This document shows, in pieces, positions 11,921-22,717 of a stretch of 64,000 nucleotides of DNA. The stretch's first letter is position 1; each line of letters starts with the position of its first letter. Source of the DNA: Paratinospora sagittata (taxonomy: Eukaryota > Streptophyta > Magnoliopsida > Ranunculales > Menispermaceae); assembly GCA_035771175.1 (NCBI GenBank), contig CM069613.1, forward strand, positions 6,506,001 to 6,570,000, given 5' to 3'. The notes beneath the pieces were generated by a model. It saw nothing but the letters and a program-made list of their open reading frames with translations, was not told the origin of the DNA and did no database searches. The position numbers were made by a program, and so were the translations under genes.

Positions 11921-12489
11921 ATGCGAAGGTCTAGGAGCTCGAATTTAATTCCTTTTGATCCAGAGATTGAAAGGACTGAACGGAGAAATCGTAAAAAGAA
12001 AAGGCAAGCTTCTACTCCACAACACACAATGGAAGATCAGATTATTCCAGAACCGAGATCTTTGCAAGAGTATGTTATCCCCTCGGTCAATGATATTCCA
12101 TCGAGTATTCTGAGACCGGCTATTCAAGCTCATAACTTTGAGATCAAGTCGACAACCATTCAAATGCTTCAAATTTATTTGACATTCGAAGGCGTACCCA
12201 TTGAAGATCCTGCTGAGCACATTAAGAAATTCTTTGAGATATGTGACACCTTCAAGCAAGCTGGAGTATGTGCTGATGCAATTCGACTCCGACTCTTCCC
12301 TTCCTCACATAGAGATAAGGCAAAGAGTTGGTTGGATTCTCTCCCATCCAAATCTATTACTACTTGGAATATGTTGGCTTAGAAGTTCGTAGCAAAGTTC
12401 TTTCCACCTGGTAAAACTGCAAAGCTGCGGAACGACATCACTCAGCATGATCCAGATTATATGTATAATGCATGGGAAAGGTACAAATG
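11921..12489 (+). pseudogene. gag (N-terminal part) of Athila-like element C
   Basis: The Ty3-type gag domain of Athila-like elements starts at ATG 11921 (MRRSRSSNLIPFDPEIERTE). Recognisable blocks are PAEHIKKFFEICDTFKQAGV, IRLRLFPSSHRDKAKSWLDS and, after the stop, KFVAKFFPPGKTAKLRNDIT. TAG at 12380-12382 replaces CAG. The frame otherwise continues to 12489, where the LTR of element B begins in the middle of NAWERYK. The remainder of gag is found after B at 19361. Confidence 0.85.
12446..12489 (+). repeat. 44-bp flanking direct repeat, left side of element B
   Basis: The sequence beginning CATGATCCAG and ending GGTACAAATG recurs at 19361-19404 with three substitutions. It is a gag segment of C, so the host gag is duplicated around B. 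An integrase target duplication would be only about 5 bp, so this is not an ordinary one. Confidence 0.9.
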
Positions 12490-14078
12490 TGTAACACCCC
12501 GATTTTCAAAACTTAAATTTCAAGTAAAATAATGAATATTTTAATTTTATCGAGAAAGATCACTAAAAATCGAGATGTTAATCGTATCCGTCTTTCTTAA
12601 CCCATAACCATTATATAGATAGTAAAATTTGCAAAACTATGAATTTGTATTCTCCTAACCAACTTACTGGTTAAGATAAACGAATACCCTTTCATCTTCA
12701 TACCAAGGACCACATAATTCCACTATACAAATTTCTATATTGAATTGTGAGGGTACTTGCCCTTGTCCATCCATTATGGACACAACATTTAAATGCATTC
12801 ATCAAATAGAATTAATGAATTCAAGTCCAAGGCATTCACACGTGAAATAAACCACAGAGTCTTTACTAACTGTAATAATGTTCATTAAATTTCGATTGTC
12901 AATACAACCGTTTAAATAATAAACTTTTAAAAATCAAATAAAGATATTCAGCTCTGTCACCACAATACTAACAAATTAATTAACCCACCCTTACTACTCT
13001 GAACTACATCACGAACTCGCGATTTTATTCTCTTAAGTACCTGCATATGAAAAATAGGGGTGAGCTTGAAAGCCCAGTGGGTCATCTAAACGATTCACAA
13101 CATTTTATCATGATATATACACAAGAACATTACAAACAAGTTTCACACATTAATCGTTGCAACATTAGATTGTTTGAGTCGAGAATTTTATCACATTCTA
13201 AATCACGTACCTTTAGAGAATCAAACCCCGGGCGGCACTACCCAAAATCAGAAATTCGTTGGCGATATTCATTATGAATAACTGCCCCATAATAAACATT
13301 AGCGATATTCCTTAGAATAACTGCCCCATATTTGTGATTTTTATCTTAATTGTATTCTTTAGTGATGTCACACCATACATACAACATAAGTATGACATTA
13401 ATTGCATTCATAAAACATATTCAAACTCCACTACACATGGTATCATGTCACAAAGTCAATTATAATAGTATTCACGCATGAACTTTACTATGCTAATATT
13501 CCAAGCCATACGTTTCATTATCAGACATTATAATTTATAAATGAGTCTCAAATATCACATGAATTGCATGCATCCAATTATCATCTAATCAAAACAAGAA
13601 ATCATGTTGACACACATATCATCATGGCAAATAATCACAACATGGTATATATAAAATCATGTACAATAGGCATGCATAAGCAATCTAATAATACTATAGA
13701 CCTAATTAATTTAACATTCCTATCTATATATCAAAATAAAATATTATGAAAGCATAGAATCTTCCCCACCAGTAACGCACGCAATTTGTTCTTGTCCTAA
13801 TTCCTTGGTGCATAACGTACGTCCTCAACTGTGGTTGTCATTTCCACGTTTCTTGATTCCTAGTTCGAAAGGAGATGAGCGTGAAAGAGATGAACAAGAC
13901 GGCTGAGGTGCATAGGTATTATACATAGTATTGTTAATTCTAGGGTTTAATGATGATCATGTAGATATTTTCAGAATTTTCAGGGATTACATTTGAAATT
14001 GGAAAGTAGATTTTCAAAATTTTCAGGGATTATATTTGAAATTGGAAAGTAGATTTTCAGAATTTTCAGGGGATTACA
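12490..14078 (-). repeat. 3' LTR of chromovirus B1
   Basis: On the plus strand it reads TGTAACACCCC ... GGGGATTACA, the reverse complement of TGTAATCCCC ... GGGGTGTTACA. That matches the ends of the LTR of A. It is 1589 bp, shorter than that of A because the CT-rich block and most of the AT-rich array are missing. The shared part (12490-13780) matches the reverse complement of the second half of the LTR of A. Confidence 0.87.
13965..14078 (-). repeat. 43-bp tandem triplication at the LTR terminus of B1
   Basis: AGATTTTC(A/C)(A/G)AATTTTCAGGG followed by ATTA(C/T)A occurs three times with period 43 (units starting near 13965, 14008 and 14051; the last is partial). On the LTR strand each unit begins T(G/A)TAATCCC, so the first bases of the LTR are repeated inward. 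Confidence 0.88.
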
Positions 14079-14181
14079 TTCTACCCGCCTTAAAAGAAAT
14101 TTCGTCCCGAAATTAAAGTTGAAGCTTACTTACTTGATGATGTTAAACTTTTTCCACTGTTGACCAGTTGTATCTCGAAAC

Positions 14182-15259
14182 CTAGAGTGTTCTTTGAAAT
14201 AAGTCGGCATATTTGGCCTTCATTTCACTTTCAGGTTCCCAAGTGGCTTCTTCAACTCCATGATGCTTCCACAACACTTTAACTAATGGAATGTCTTTGT
14301 TTCTCAAACTATGAACTTTCCATTCTAGGATCTTTAAAAGTCCTTCTTCATAGGTGGCATCAGCTTGTACTTTTACGTCTTTCCAATCAATGGTATGGGA
14401 AGGGTCTGGTTCATATTTTCGCAACATTGACACATGGAATACGTTGTGGATGGCGGATAAACTAGTTGGCAAGTCTAGTTTGTAAGCATTCTCGCCAATT
14501 CGATCACAAATCTTGAACGGACCGATGAACCGTGGCGATAATTTCCCTTTCTTACCAAACCTCATGATGCCTTTTTGAGGGCTTATTTTAGAAATACCTT
14601 ATCACATTTTTGGAACTCTAAAGGTCGGCGCCTCTTCTCTGGGTAGCTTTTCTGCCTACTCTGTGCAGTAACTAGCCTTTTCTGGATCAACTTCACTTTT
14701 TCGTTCATTTCAATTATCATATCAAGTCCTGTAAGTACCTTATCTTCCCAATCGGCCCAACACAGTGGTGACCTACATGGTCATCCATATAGGGCTTCAT
14801 ATGGAGCCATTTGTATACTTGCCTGGTAACTATCGTTATAAGCAAACTCTGCTAGGTGTAAGTATTTACTCCAATTTCCCTTGAAATCTAGTACACAAGC
14901 TCTCAAAATGTCTTCCAAGATCTGAATAACCATTTCGGATTGACCATCTGTCTGAGGATGATAGGCGGTCCTCATGGTTAATTTGGTTCCCAATTCCTGC
15001 TGTAAGCTCTGCCAGAACTGAGATGTGAATAAGGAATCTCTATCTGACACTATCGATTTGGGTACTCCGTGTAGCTTCACAATCCCAGTTTACTAATCGG
15101 ATTTGTGGATTTAATAGGTAAGAAGTGTGCCACTTTAGTAAGTCGATCCACAATTACCCAAACCTTATCCTCACATTTTTTATTTCTAGGAAGAGCTCCG
15201 ACGAAATCCATTGCTATGTTCTCCCATTTCCATTCAGGGATTTTTAAAGGTTGTAACAA
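14182..15259 (-). pseudogene. Integrase core and chromo-like tail of chromovirus B1
   Basis: Reading down from 15259: [10 protein letters not shown] with the first catalytic Asp, then [14 protein letters not shown] (second Asp) and [15 protein letters not shown] (Glu). The frame breaks at TGA 14778-14780 (CGA in A) and again near 14570. The terminal ORF 14182-14565 holds NVFHVSMLRKY and VKVLWKHHGVEEATWEPE. This copy alone has a 19-bp deletion near 15084 (TATTTAACATACAGCTCGC is retained at 42780), removing GELYVK codons and shifting frame. Confidence 0.87.
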
Positions 15260-15292
15260 TCCAGGCGGTCTTTTATGTTCGGCCTTAACTTG

Positions 15293-16726
15293 CTAACATG
15301 TAAGGCATTTAGACACATATTTGGCCACATCCTTCTTCATACCTTTCCACCAGTAGTTTTTCTTCAAATTCTGGCACATCTTATCTCCACCAGAATGTAA
15401 AGTGTATTTAGTCTGATGTGCCTCATTAAATAAGATCTTTTTAATTTCCTCAATTCTGGGTATATAAATTCGATCTCTAAATCTCAATAATCCCTCTGAA
15501 TCGATCTTGAAATTTGCATTTCCATTATTGGCTCTTGCACCTGCCACCCATTTTATCAATTTTCTATCCTGAGCTTGACCTTCCTTAATTTGATGTAGTA
15601 GGTCTGTCTTGCAGCTCATATTATATAAGAAAATCTAATTTTCACTTTTTTGTACGCCCAAATTATAATCTTCAATCAATTGGTACATCTGGGCTTTTTC
15701 TGCATCGTTCCTATACGATTTTCGACTTAAACCATCTGCGACTACATTGGCTTTCTCTGGGTGATAATGCAGCTGAAAATCATAATCATTCAGCAATTCC
15801 ATCCATCTCCTTTGCCTCAAATTTAACTCTTTTTGTGTATAGATGTACTTCAAGCTCTTATGATCATAATATAAATCAAATTTCTCTCCATAAAGATAGT
15901 GTCTCCGTATCTTCAAGAAGAATACAATAGCAGCCAATTCTAAATCATGAGTCAGGTAATTTTGTTCATGAGTCTTCAGTTGCCTAGAAGCATAAGCAAC
16001 CACTTTACCCTCCTGCATCATAACAGCGCCAAGACCATTCTTAGAAGCATCAGTGTAAATAACATAACCGACTCCGCTTGCAGGAGTGATCAATATTGGG
16101 GTTGTGGTCAATCGTCTCTTCAATTCTTGAAAGGAATTCTCACATTTCTCATCCCAACTAAATTTGGCATCCTTCCTTATTAGCTTTGTCATAGGCTCAG
16201 CTAGTCTCAAAAAATTTAAAATAAATCTTCTATAGTAACCAGCTAGTCCCAAAAAGCTTCTAATTTCTGTCACTGATTTTGGTTTTTCCCAGTTCATTAC
16301 TGCTTCAACTTTTGTTGGATCTACAGATATCCCTTCTGATAACACTACATGGTCCAAAAATTTGACTGACTTCATCCAAAATTCACATTTTTCAAATTTG
16401 GCATACAATTGATTTCACCTCAATGTTTCCAAAACTACTGTAAGGTGTTCCTAATGTTCCTCATTGGTCTTCGAATAAACCAAAATATCATCAACAAATA
16501 CCGCTACAAATTTGTCTAGGTGAGGCCTAAACGTCCTATTCATTAGGTTCATAAATGTTGTTGGTGCATTAGTGAGTCCAAATGGCATGACTCTGAATTC
16601 AAAGTGCCCATACCTAGTCCTGAATGTTGTCTTCGGTATATCTGACTCTTTGATTTTAAGTTGGTGATAACCGGACCTTAGGTCGATCTTGGAAAAATAA
16701 GTTGCTCCTTTCAGTTGATCGAACAA
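15293..16726 (-). pseudogene. RT palm, RNase H and integrase zinc region of chromovirus B1
   Basis: Three open pieces lie in order on the minus strand. 16726-16451 is the RT core, with [15 protein letters not shown] and FVDDILVYS near 16490. 16408-15635 covers the RT thumb and RNase H ([25 protein letters not shown]). 15619-15293 is the integrase zinc-binding part ending CLTC. Stops at about 16448, 15632 and 15290 separate them. The catalytic aspartates of RT are kept. Confidence 0.87.
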
Positions 16727-16797
16727 ATCATCTATTCTGGGTAGGGGTACTTGTTCTTGACTGTGACTTGATTTAATTTTCTATAGTCAATACACAG

Positions 16798-17496
16798 TTA
16801 CATCGACCCATCTTTCTTTTTGACAAACAACACTGGTGCTCCCCAGGGTGATTCGCTCGGCTGGATAAATTCCTTCGCACTAAGATCATCAAGCTGAGTC
16901 CTTAGTTCTATTAGTTCGCCAGGGGCCATTCTGTAGGGTGACATGGCTATGGGGTCTGTTCCAGGGTATAGTTCTATCTTGAACTCTACTTCCCGCTTAG
17001 GAGGTAATTCTGGTAATTCTTCGGGAAACACTTCAGGGAAGTCTCTAACCACCAAGTGCTCTTCTAAATTCCTCAAGGTCTTTAGAGGCTCGGCTTCTGT
17101 TAGGGTTTGGAATTCCTCTTTTTGATTCACAGATTTGAGAAGTGCAGACATGATATTCCTCAAAATTTTGTTTCTATCCCCATAGATTTTAACCAACTCT
17201 CCCGAAGGTAACCTCAAAGTAATCTTCTTTCGAAGGCAATCGATCTGGGCTTGGTACTCAGATAACCAATCCATTCCCAAGATCACATCATAATCATTAA
17301 TGGGTAGGAGTATCAAGTCAGCTGAAATCATCTTATCATTAATTTGAAGGTCACAACTACATTTTTCAGTTGTTGGGACGTTTACTCCTACTGGTGTTGA
17401 AATCTTCATAACAACAGATAAAGGTACAGTGGAAAGTTGTAGTTTCCTGACTAAGTTTTCAGAAATAAAAGACCTTGATGCTCCAAAATCAAACAA
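16798..17496 (-). pseudogene. Protease and RT fingers of chromovirus B1
   Basis: This open stretch of 232 codons begins at FDFGASRSFISENL. The expected D-S-G-A active site is read here as D-F-G-A, a Ser-to-Phe change next to the catalytic Asp. It continues through DVILGMDWL and [19 protein letters not shown] into RT fingers ([18 protein letters not shown]), then stops at TAA just before LCIDYRK. Because this copy reads through the PR-RT junction, it shows that the TGA at 2376 in A is a secondary mutation. Confidence 0.87.
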
Positions 17497-17499
17497 GAT

Positions 17500-18877
17500 T
17501 TTAATTGTGAACCTTTCACTACTTCGTTTACACCAACTTCTAGTTCAGGATTTCCTTCTGTCATTGCAAAGACTTTGCCTTGATTTTGATTTTGGATTTG
17601 ATTTTGATTATAGCTTGGACGATTGGTTTGATTTCTTCCTTGTACTTCGTTGTTGTTCTGCCAGTTGCTCGGACGAAAATTTTGTCGAACTCCTTGTATA
17701 GTACAGTTTCGTGCCAAATGACCCAGTCGGTTGCATTTGAAGCAAAGTCTTGTAGCTACTACTTGATCTTTATTTTGTTGGGGTGCACGAATATTGTTTT
17801 GCTTCATCTGTTGTCCACCATTATGACTAGACCATTTTGATCTGTTGTTGTGATTCTGCACCCTGTTCCACTGGTTTTCATTGTTGGACTTGTTCCTATT
17901 CCAATTATTACTATTGCCACCAAAGTTATTCAGATTTTGCCTCTTGTTGTGATTACCCTGATAATCAAAATTCTGTTTTTGAGGCCTTTTGTTTCTATTC
18001 CATATTGTCTCTTGCAGGTTCAGTTCTCTCTCTACCAACAAAGCTCGTTCAACCACCTCTTTATAAGTCTTTAGATTCATAGGAACAACCACCTTTCTAA
18101 TTTCCATTCTGAGACCCTCTGCGAACCTACTAGCTTTCATCTGTTCATTGACTACCAGTTCATGAGCAAATCTGGAAAGTTCAATAAACTTAGCCTCATA
18201 CTCTGCCACTGTCATGTTCCTCTCTGTCAGCCTCACAAAATTCAGATTGTAATTCTTTTTGTTTGCTTTGGGGAAGAATTTATCATAAAATATCTCCTCA
18301 AATGTTGTCCAGGTCATAGTGTTCACGTCCACTGTAGGACTTTCTATAACCATTCTCCACCAATGTTTGGCCTCACCTATGAATTAGTGAGCCGCAATCG
18401 CCACCATTCTTGGACCAGTCACTCCAAGAACTTCCAAGTGTTCCTTAACCTCCTGGAACCACTTTTCAGCTTCCCTTGGATATGGTTTTCCTTCAAATTT
18501 CGAAGGATGCATACGTTGGAAGTCTCTCAATTGATCTGCCCATTCCTTTTCTTCAGGTCTCCTGATGTTTCGAGCTCCTGGTTCATTCTGCACTACAATT
18601 GTTGGATTCAGTTGAGGTTGAGGCATCTGTCTGGTCACATGTTCCACTACTTGTCTCACAAATTTTGCCATCATCTTTGGTCCCAAAACAATTCCAGGGG
18701 TCGAACTGTTGTAGGTCGGACATTCTCTGTTCCAGTAGAGTTAACATTCGCTGTTAGATTTGTATGTTCTTGCTCCGTCGGCTGAGGTTCGAATGTCGGT
18801 TGTGTCTGCACAACTGGTTCAGTGTCCCTTATGAGATCACTCACAGACCTTGTGTTTCTTCTTCGAGGTGCAGCCAT
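17500..18877 (-). pseudogene. gag of chromovirus B1, disrupted
   Basis: ATG at 18877 (MAAPRRRNTRSVSD) matches the start of A. A frameshift near 18690, TAA near 18382 (AAH-stop-FIGEAKHWW) and a frameshift near 17500 break it. The main piece 18353-17451 holds the capsid-like region (NMTVAEYEAKFIELSRFAHE) and the zinc knuckle CFKCNRLGHLARNC. It has an Asn/Gln-rich tail (SYNQNQIQNQNQGKVF). Confidence 0.87.
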
Positions 18878-19360
18878 ATATAAAATTTCAACTCATCTTT
18901 AGTACTACAGGAGATAATTATTTTCGGTTAGGGTGACTCTAGATTCAGAATTCTAAGTTCTCGAAAATAAAATGATCCTATTGGTTCAGTTTCTAGGTTT
19001 ATAAAATTTTGGCAATCCATGATTGTCATAGGGTACAGGATTTGGTTTTGAAATATGTAAACAAGACAAGCAAACAAACAAACAACACACCACACAACAA
19101 AGGCATAAAGAGATTCCCAAACTTCCACTTATATCCTCTGTATTCAAGTGTCCCATACCACTCTAGCCCGGTGATATAAGCTTCCACAAAGAAACTTCAA
19201 TACACCCAAACAATGAGCAAATGTCCTAACAACTAAGGCTTCCCAGGTACCCACTATGTCCAAGCTGTCCCATATCAGTTGAACGTAGCGATACAAGCTC
19301 GTCCAGAGTTGTTAGTCATTCACCAAACATGGCCTGTCAGTCTCCAAGTTCAAGACTCCT
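18878..19360 (-). other. Untranslated leader of chromovirus B1, 5'-truncated
   Basis: This is the reverse complement of the A leader (compare 1-488). It holds no ORF of interest. It ends abruptly at 19360 against the gag of C. Confidence 0.8.
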
Positions 19361-19404
19361 CATGATTCAGATTATATGTATGATGCATGGGAGAGGTACA
19401 AATG
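19361..19404 (+). repeat. 44-bp flanking direct repeat, right side of element B
   Basis: Partner of 12446-12489. It begins CATGATTCAG and ends GGTACAAATG, with three substitutions against the left side. Confidence 0.9.
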
Positions 19405-21156
19405 ACTGATCAGAAAACGCCCTCATCATAGGATACCAAGGTGGCTGCAAGTGCAAACTTTTTACAATGGGTTCTTGGCACCTCTGAGAACAATTATTGA
19501 TGTTGCAGCGGGTGGAGCTCTCATAGACAAAACTATTGATAAAGCATATAATTTGCTAGAAGATATGGCTTTTAATAACTATGAATGGCTTGCAGAGCGA
19601 ATGATGGCAAAGAAGGTTGCTGGAGTATATGAAGTTGATGCACTCAATGCATTATCGACGCAAGTTGCAGCTCTTTCTAAGAAGTTTGACACTCTGTGGG
19701 TTCATGTTGTTCACAAATATCCTGTAACTTGTGATTTGTGTGGGAGTAACCATTCCAATAACCAATGTTCTCTTAACATTGAGTCAATGCAATATGTGAG
19801 CAACTATAATGGGCAGCAAAAGAATTAGTGCTATCATAATCTGAGGTGGAGAAATCATCCTAACCTATCATGGGGTCAACATCAAAGCCAACCTACAGCA
19901 ATGATGCCTATGTTTCCACCCGAAATATCTCCCTAAGCTCAATTACAAGAAAAGAAATCATCATTGGAAGAGATAGTGCAATAATTGGTTGTTAACACTG
20001 ACAAGTTCATGACTGAGATGAGGACTCAATTTCAGAGCCAAGTAGCTTCTATTCAGAATCTAGAGATGCAAGTTGGCCAACTGGCCAATAATATCAATAA
20101 CCGACCTCAAGGCACTTTACCAAGTAATACAAAGATCAATCCTAAAAGGGATAATAAGGAGCAGTGCAAAGTAATTACTTTGAGGAGCAGTAAGGAGTTG
20201 CCTGAGGTGATTAGGAAGCCTAATGATTCAGTTGAGCCTGGATTGGAGAAGTCAGTAGATGAGAAGCAAGAACAAGAAGAGAAGCAACAGAATATTTAGA
20301 AGAGTTTTATGCCTTATAAGTCGCCGCCACCTTTTCCTCAGCGTCTACAGAACCAAAAGTTGAACAAGCAGTTCTCCAGATTTCTAGAGGTGTTCAAGAA
20401 GCTCCACATTAATATTCCCTTCACTGATGCTCTTGAGCAGATGTCAAGCTATGTCAAGGTTATGAAGGATTTTCTACCAAACAAGCGAAGGTTGGGGGAA
20501 TTTTGGACAGTTGCTTTGACAGAAGAGTACAGTGCTATTCTCCAGAATAAGTTAACACCAAAGCTTAAGGATCCTAGGAGCTTTACTATTTCATGCACTA
20601 TTGGAAACCAGTTCTTTGGGAGAGTTTTATGTGATTTGGGAGCTAGTATCAACTTGATGCCCTTATCTATATATCAGAAGTTGGGTTTGGGGGAAGCAAA
20701 GCCTACTACTGTCACCTACAGCTTGGTGATAGGTCGCTTACATATCCACGGGGTGTACTAGAAGATGTCTTGGTGAAAGTTGATAAATTTATCTTTCCAA
20801 TTGATTTTATTGTTCTAGATATGGAAAAAGATCACGAGATTCCAATTATATTGGGAAGGTCATTTTTAGCTACTGGGATGACTCTTATTGATGTGCAGAA
20901 AGAACAGTTAACTATGAGAGTTCAAGATCAAGAGGTCACATTCAATGTCTTCAAGGTTATGAAGTTTCCTAAAGAATCAAATGAATGCCTTAGAGTTGAT
21001 GTGGTTACTGCCCCTGTTATTTTTAATCCTCGTGAGGACTCGATGGTTTATGCTTATTTAATGGACAAGCTTGAGTATAGTGGATATCGGGATTTGTTGG
21101 ATGCCTTTCCAAAAAAAAGGGTTGTTATCGATGTTCATCTTGATGATCCACCCTGA
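19361..21156 (+). pseudogene. gag C-terminal part and protease of Athila-like element C
   Basis: The gag frame resumes after element B: PHHRIPRWLQVQTFYNGF, IDVAAGGALIDKTIDKAYNL, then a zinc-finger-like CDLCGSNHSNNQC near 19730. It is broken by stops near 19828, 19935, 19983 and 20298. The protease region begins near 20310. LCDLGASINLMPLSIYQKLG near 20628 carries the D-x-G-A-S motif of Athila-type elements. A frameshift at about 20760 precedes IPIILGRSFLATGMTLIDV. The frame ends at TGA 21154-21156 with no RT, RNase H or integrase following. Confidence 0.82.
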
Positions 21157-22717
21157 AGTACAAAGAAAGTCAGGCTGATGACTATTAATCAAGCGCTTGT
21201 TGGGAGGCAACCTAACTGTTTTAGTTTTTTTTTTTATTTAGTTTGTAGAATTTCCTTGCTATTGACATTTTTTTTCTCTTTTAGGGTTCTAAATAAGTTT
21301 GGGGATCCTCCAAGCTATTGTAGAGAGGAAGAATGAAGATACTCAAGTGCAGGCTTCTACCCGTGTTGGTTAAGGGGGTTTTCGTCGCTTATTCTTTTTA
21401 TTTTATTTCTTCTTTTCTTATATGTTTTGCATTAAGGACAATGCTTTGTTTTAGTTTAGGGAGAAAATTTTCAATTTTTGTCATGGTGAGGATAGGAGTT
21501 AGTTTATATTAGTTTTATGGTTTAGATTTGGTTAGGATGTCATATTCTTTCACAAACTTTGATTTGATTTTATCTTTTTATGGATGGTCGATGATAAAAA
21601 AAACATTTATTTAAACATGACTCTAGGGGAATGTAGAGAGTAATTTTTAAGTCTGTGTGTTTAATTCAACCTTTAGCTTGGTTTTGTTTAAAATTCTCTA
21701 CATGTCTAACATGGTTTTGATTGTGGAATCATAACTTGTTTTGATTGGACTTTTGCAAGGAAGTTATATTTTTATATCTCTATGAATTCTAGAACATGTT
21801 TGATTACCACTCAAGGCGAAATCCTAGAGAACATGCCACGAAGAGGATGATTTAGGCCATATTTTGGATAGCTTGAGCCATAAAGTCTATTTTTATTTGA
21901 ATTATACCCTAGTTTTCCATTTTGAGCTTTTTATTCTTTTCTTTGTTACCTATGAAATGATTAGCTTAAGCCTAAACACCTAATTTCCTATTTTTCATCA
22001 TATGCGTCTTTTACACACTTTGATTATGTTGGAGTGTTTATATTATTGAGAGTTGAAGATGGGAATAAAAGGATGAGAAGGTGATGAAGAGAAGTATCAT
22101 TTGGAAGTTTGCTTATTTTATGAGCTTTATAAAAAATAAAATAAAATAAAATGAAAAGAATGAATGAGAAAGAGAAAGAAAAGAATAATGTTATGTCTAT
22201 GTGTTGAAAAGAAATAAGTTTGGGGGTGTAGTTGTTTTTTGAATGTTGAAGAAAGCAAACAACAAACGAGTGGGGATTGAATGGAAGAAGTTGAATATTC
22301 GAAGATGGGTATATATTTTTATTTGGGTTTTGTTTGGGTTCTCTATGTAATGTTTTGGATGTTTTGAAGATGATCAAAGTGTTGGAGTGTGTTTTGAGCT
22401 TAAGTTTTTCTATTTTTCCTTACCTTTGAACCTTGGCCTGACATTACAACCTATGAAAGACCTATTGATTCCTAATGGAATGTGATCTACATTAGTGGAG
22501 AGTGGTGTGAAAGACTTGCATATGGAATTCATTTTAAGAATATATATATATATATACTCTGAGATCATATGTGTTATACACTTGCTTGCACTTGTCTATG
22601 AAATTCATGAGTGGTTTTTTGAGATTGACTATTTATGTATGTGTTTGAGAATGGAAGATGAGGCTAGGTAAGAGGTTGGGTTGAAATTTTAGACATCTTT
22701 TAACACTCTTGAAATTT
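21157..22717 (+). other. 3' non-coding part of element C (left copy, cut at the duplication junction)
   Basis: It starts with CAAGCGCTTGTTGGGAGGCAACC, a segment found after pol in Athila-like elements. It continues as T-rich DNA with several AAGTTTGGGG-type purine runs (21294, 22215). No env-like or other gene is seen. The left copy stops at 22717 before its 3' LTR. Confidence 0.7.

Larger units (their letters stand above)
12490..19360 (-). mobile_element. Chromovirus B1, minus strand, nested in gag of C and lacking its 5' LTR
   Basis: On the minus strand the element runs from a leader (19360-18878) through broken gag-pol to one 3' LTR (14078-12490). It is a close relative of A with the same domain order, about 85-90% alike by eye. 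Homology to the leader of A stops at GGAGTCTTG (19352-19360) and the gag of C follows at once. The primer site, 5' LTR and about 320 bp of leader are therefore absent, and the element can no longer replicate. Confidence 0.88.
10611..22717 (+). mobile_element. Athila-like element C, left copy, interrupted by element B
   Basis: The order is LTR-derived region, tRNA-Asp-type primer site (11776), gag (11921-12489), inserted element B (12490-19360), rest of gag (19361-about 20300), protease (to 21156), then a non-coding 3' part cut by the duplication junction at 22717. Reverse transcriptase, RNase H and integrase are wholly missing. Protease passes directly into the GCGCTTGTTGGGAGGCAACC-like segment that normally follows pol in such elements. 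It is therefore an internal-deletion, non-autonomous derivative. Confidence 0.8.

Noticed and set aside
14182..18877. Many plus-strand ORFs over element B (for example 15947-16183, 17580-17840, 17837-18082)
   Set aside because: Shadows of the minus-strand gag-pol.
22024..22377. 117-codon minus-strand ORF in the 3' part of element C (also 49739-50092)
   Set aside because: Phe/Ser-rich product of T-rich DNA, no recognisable domain, and not positioned as an env-like gene, which would be on the plus strand.
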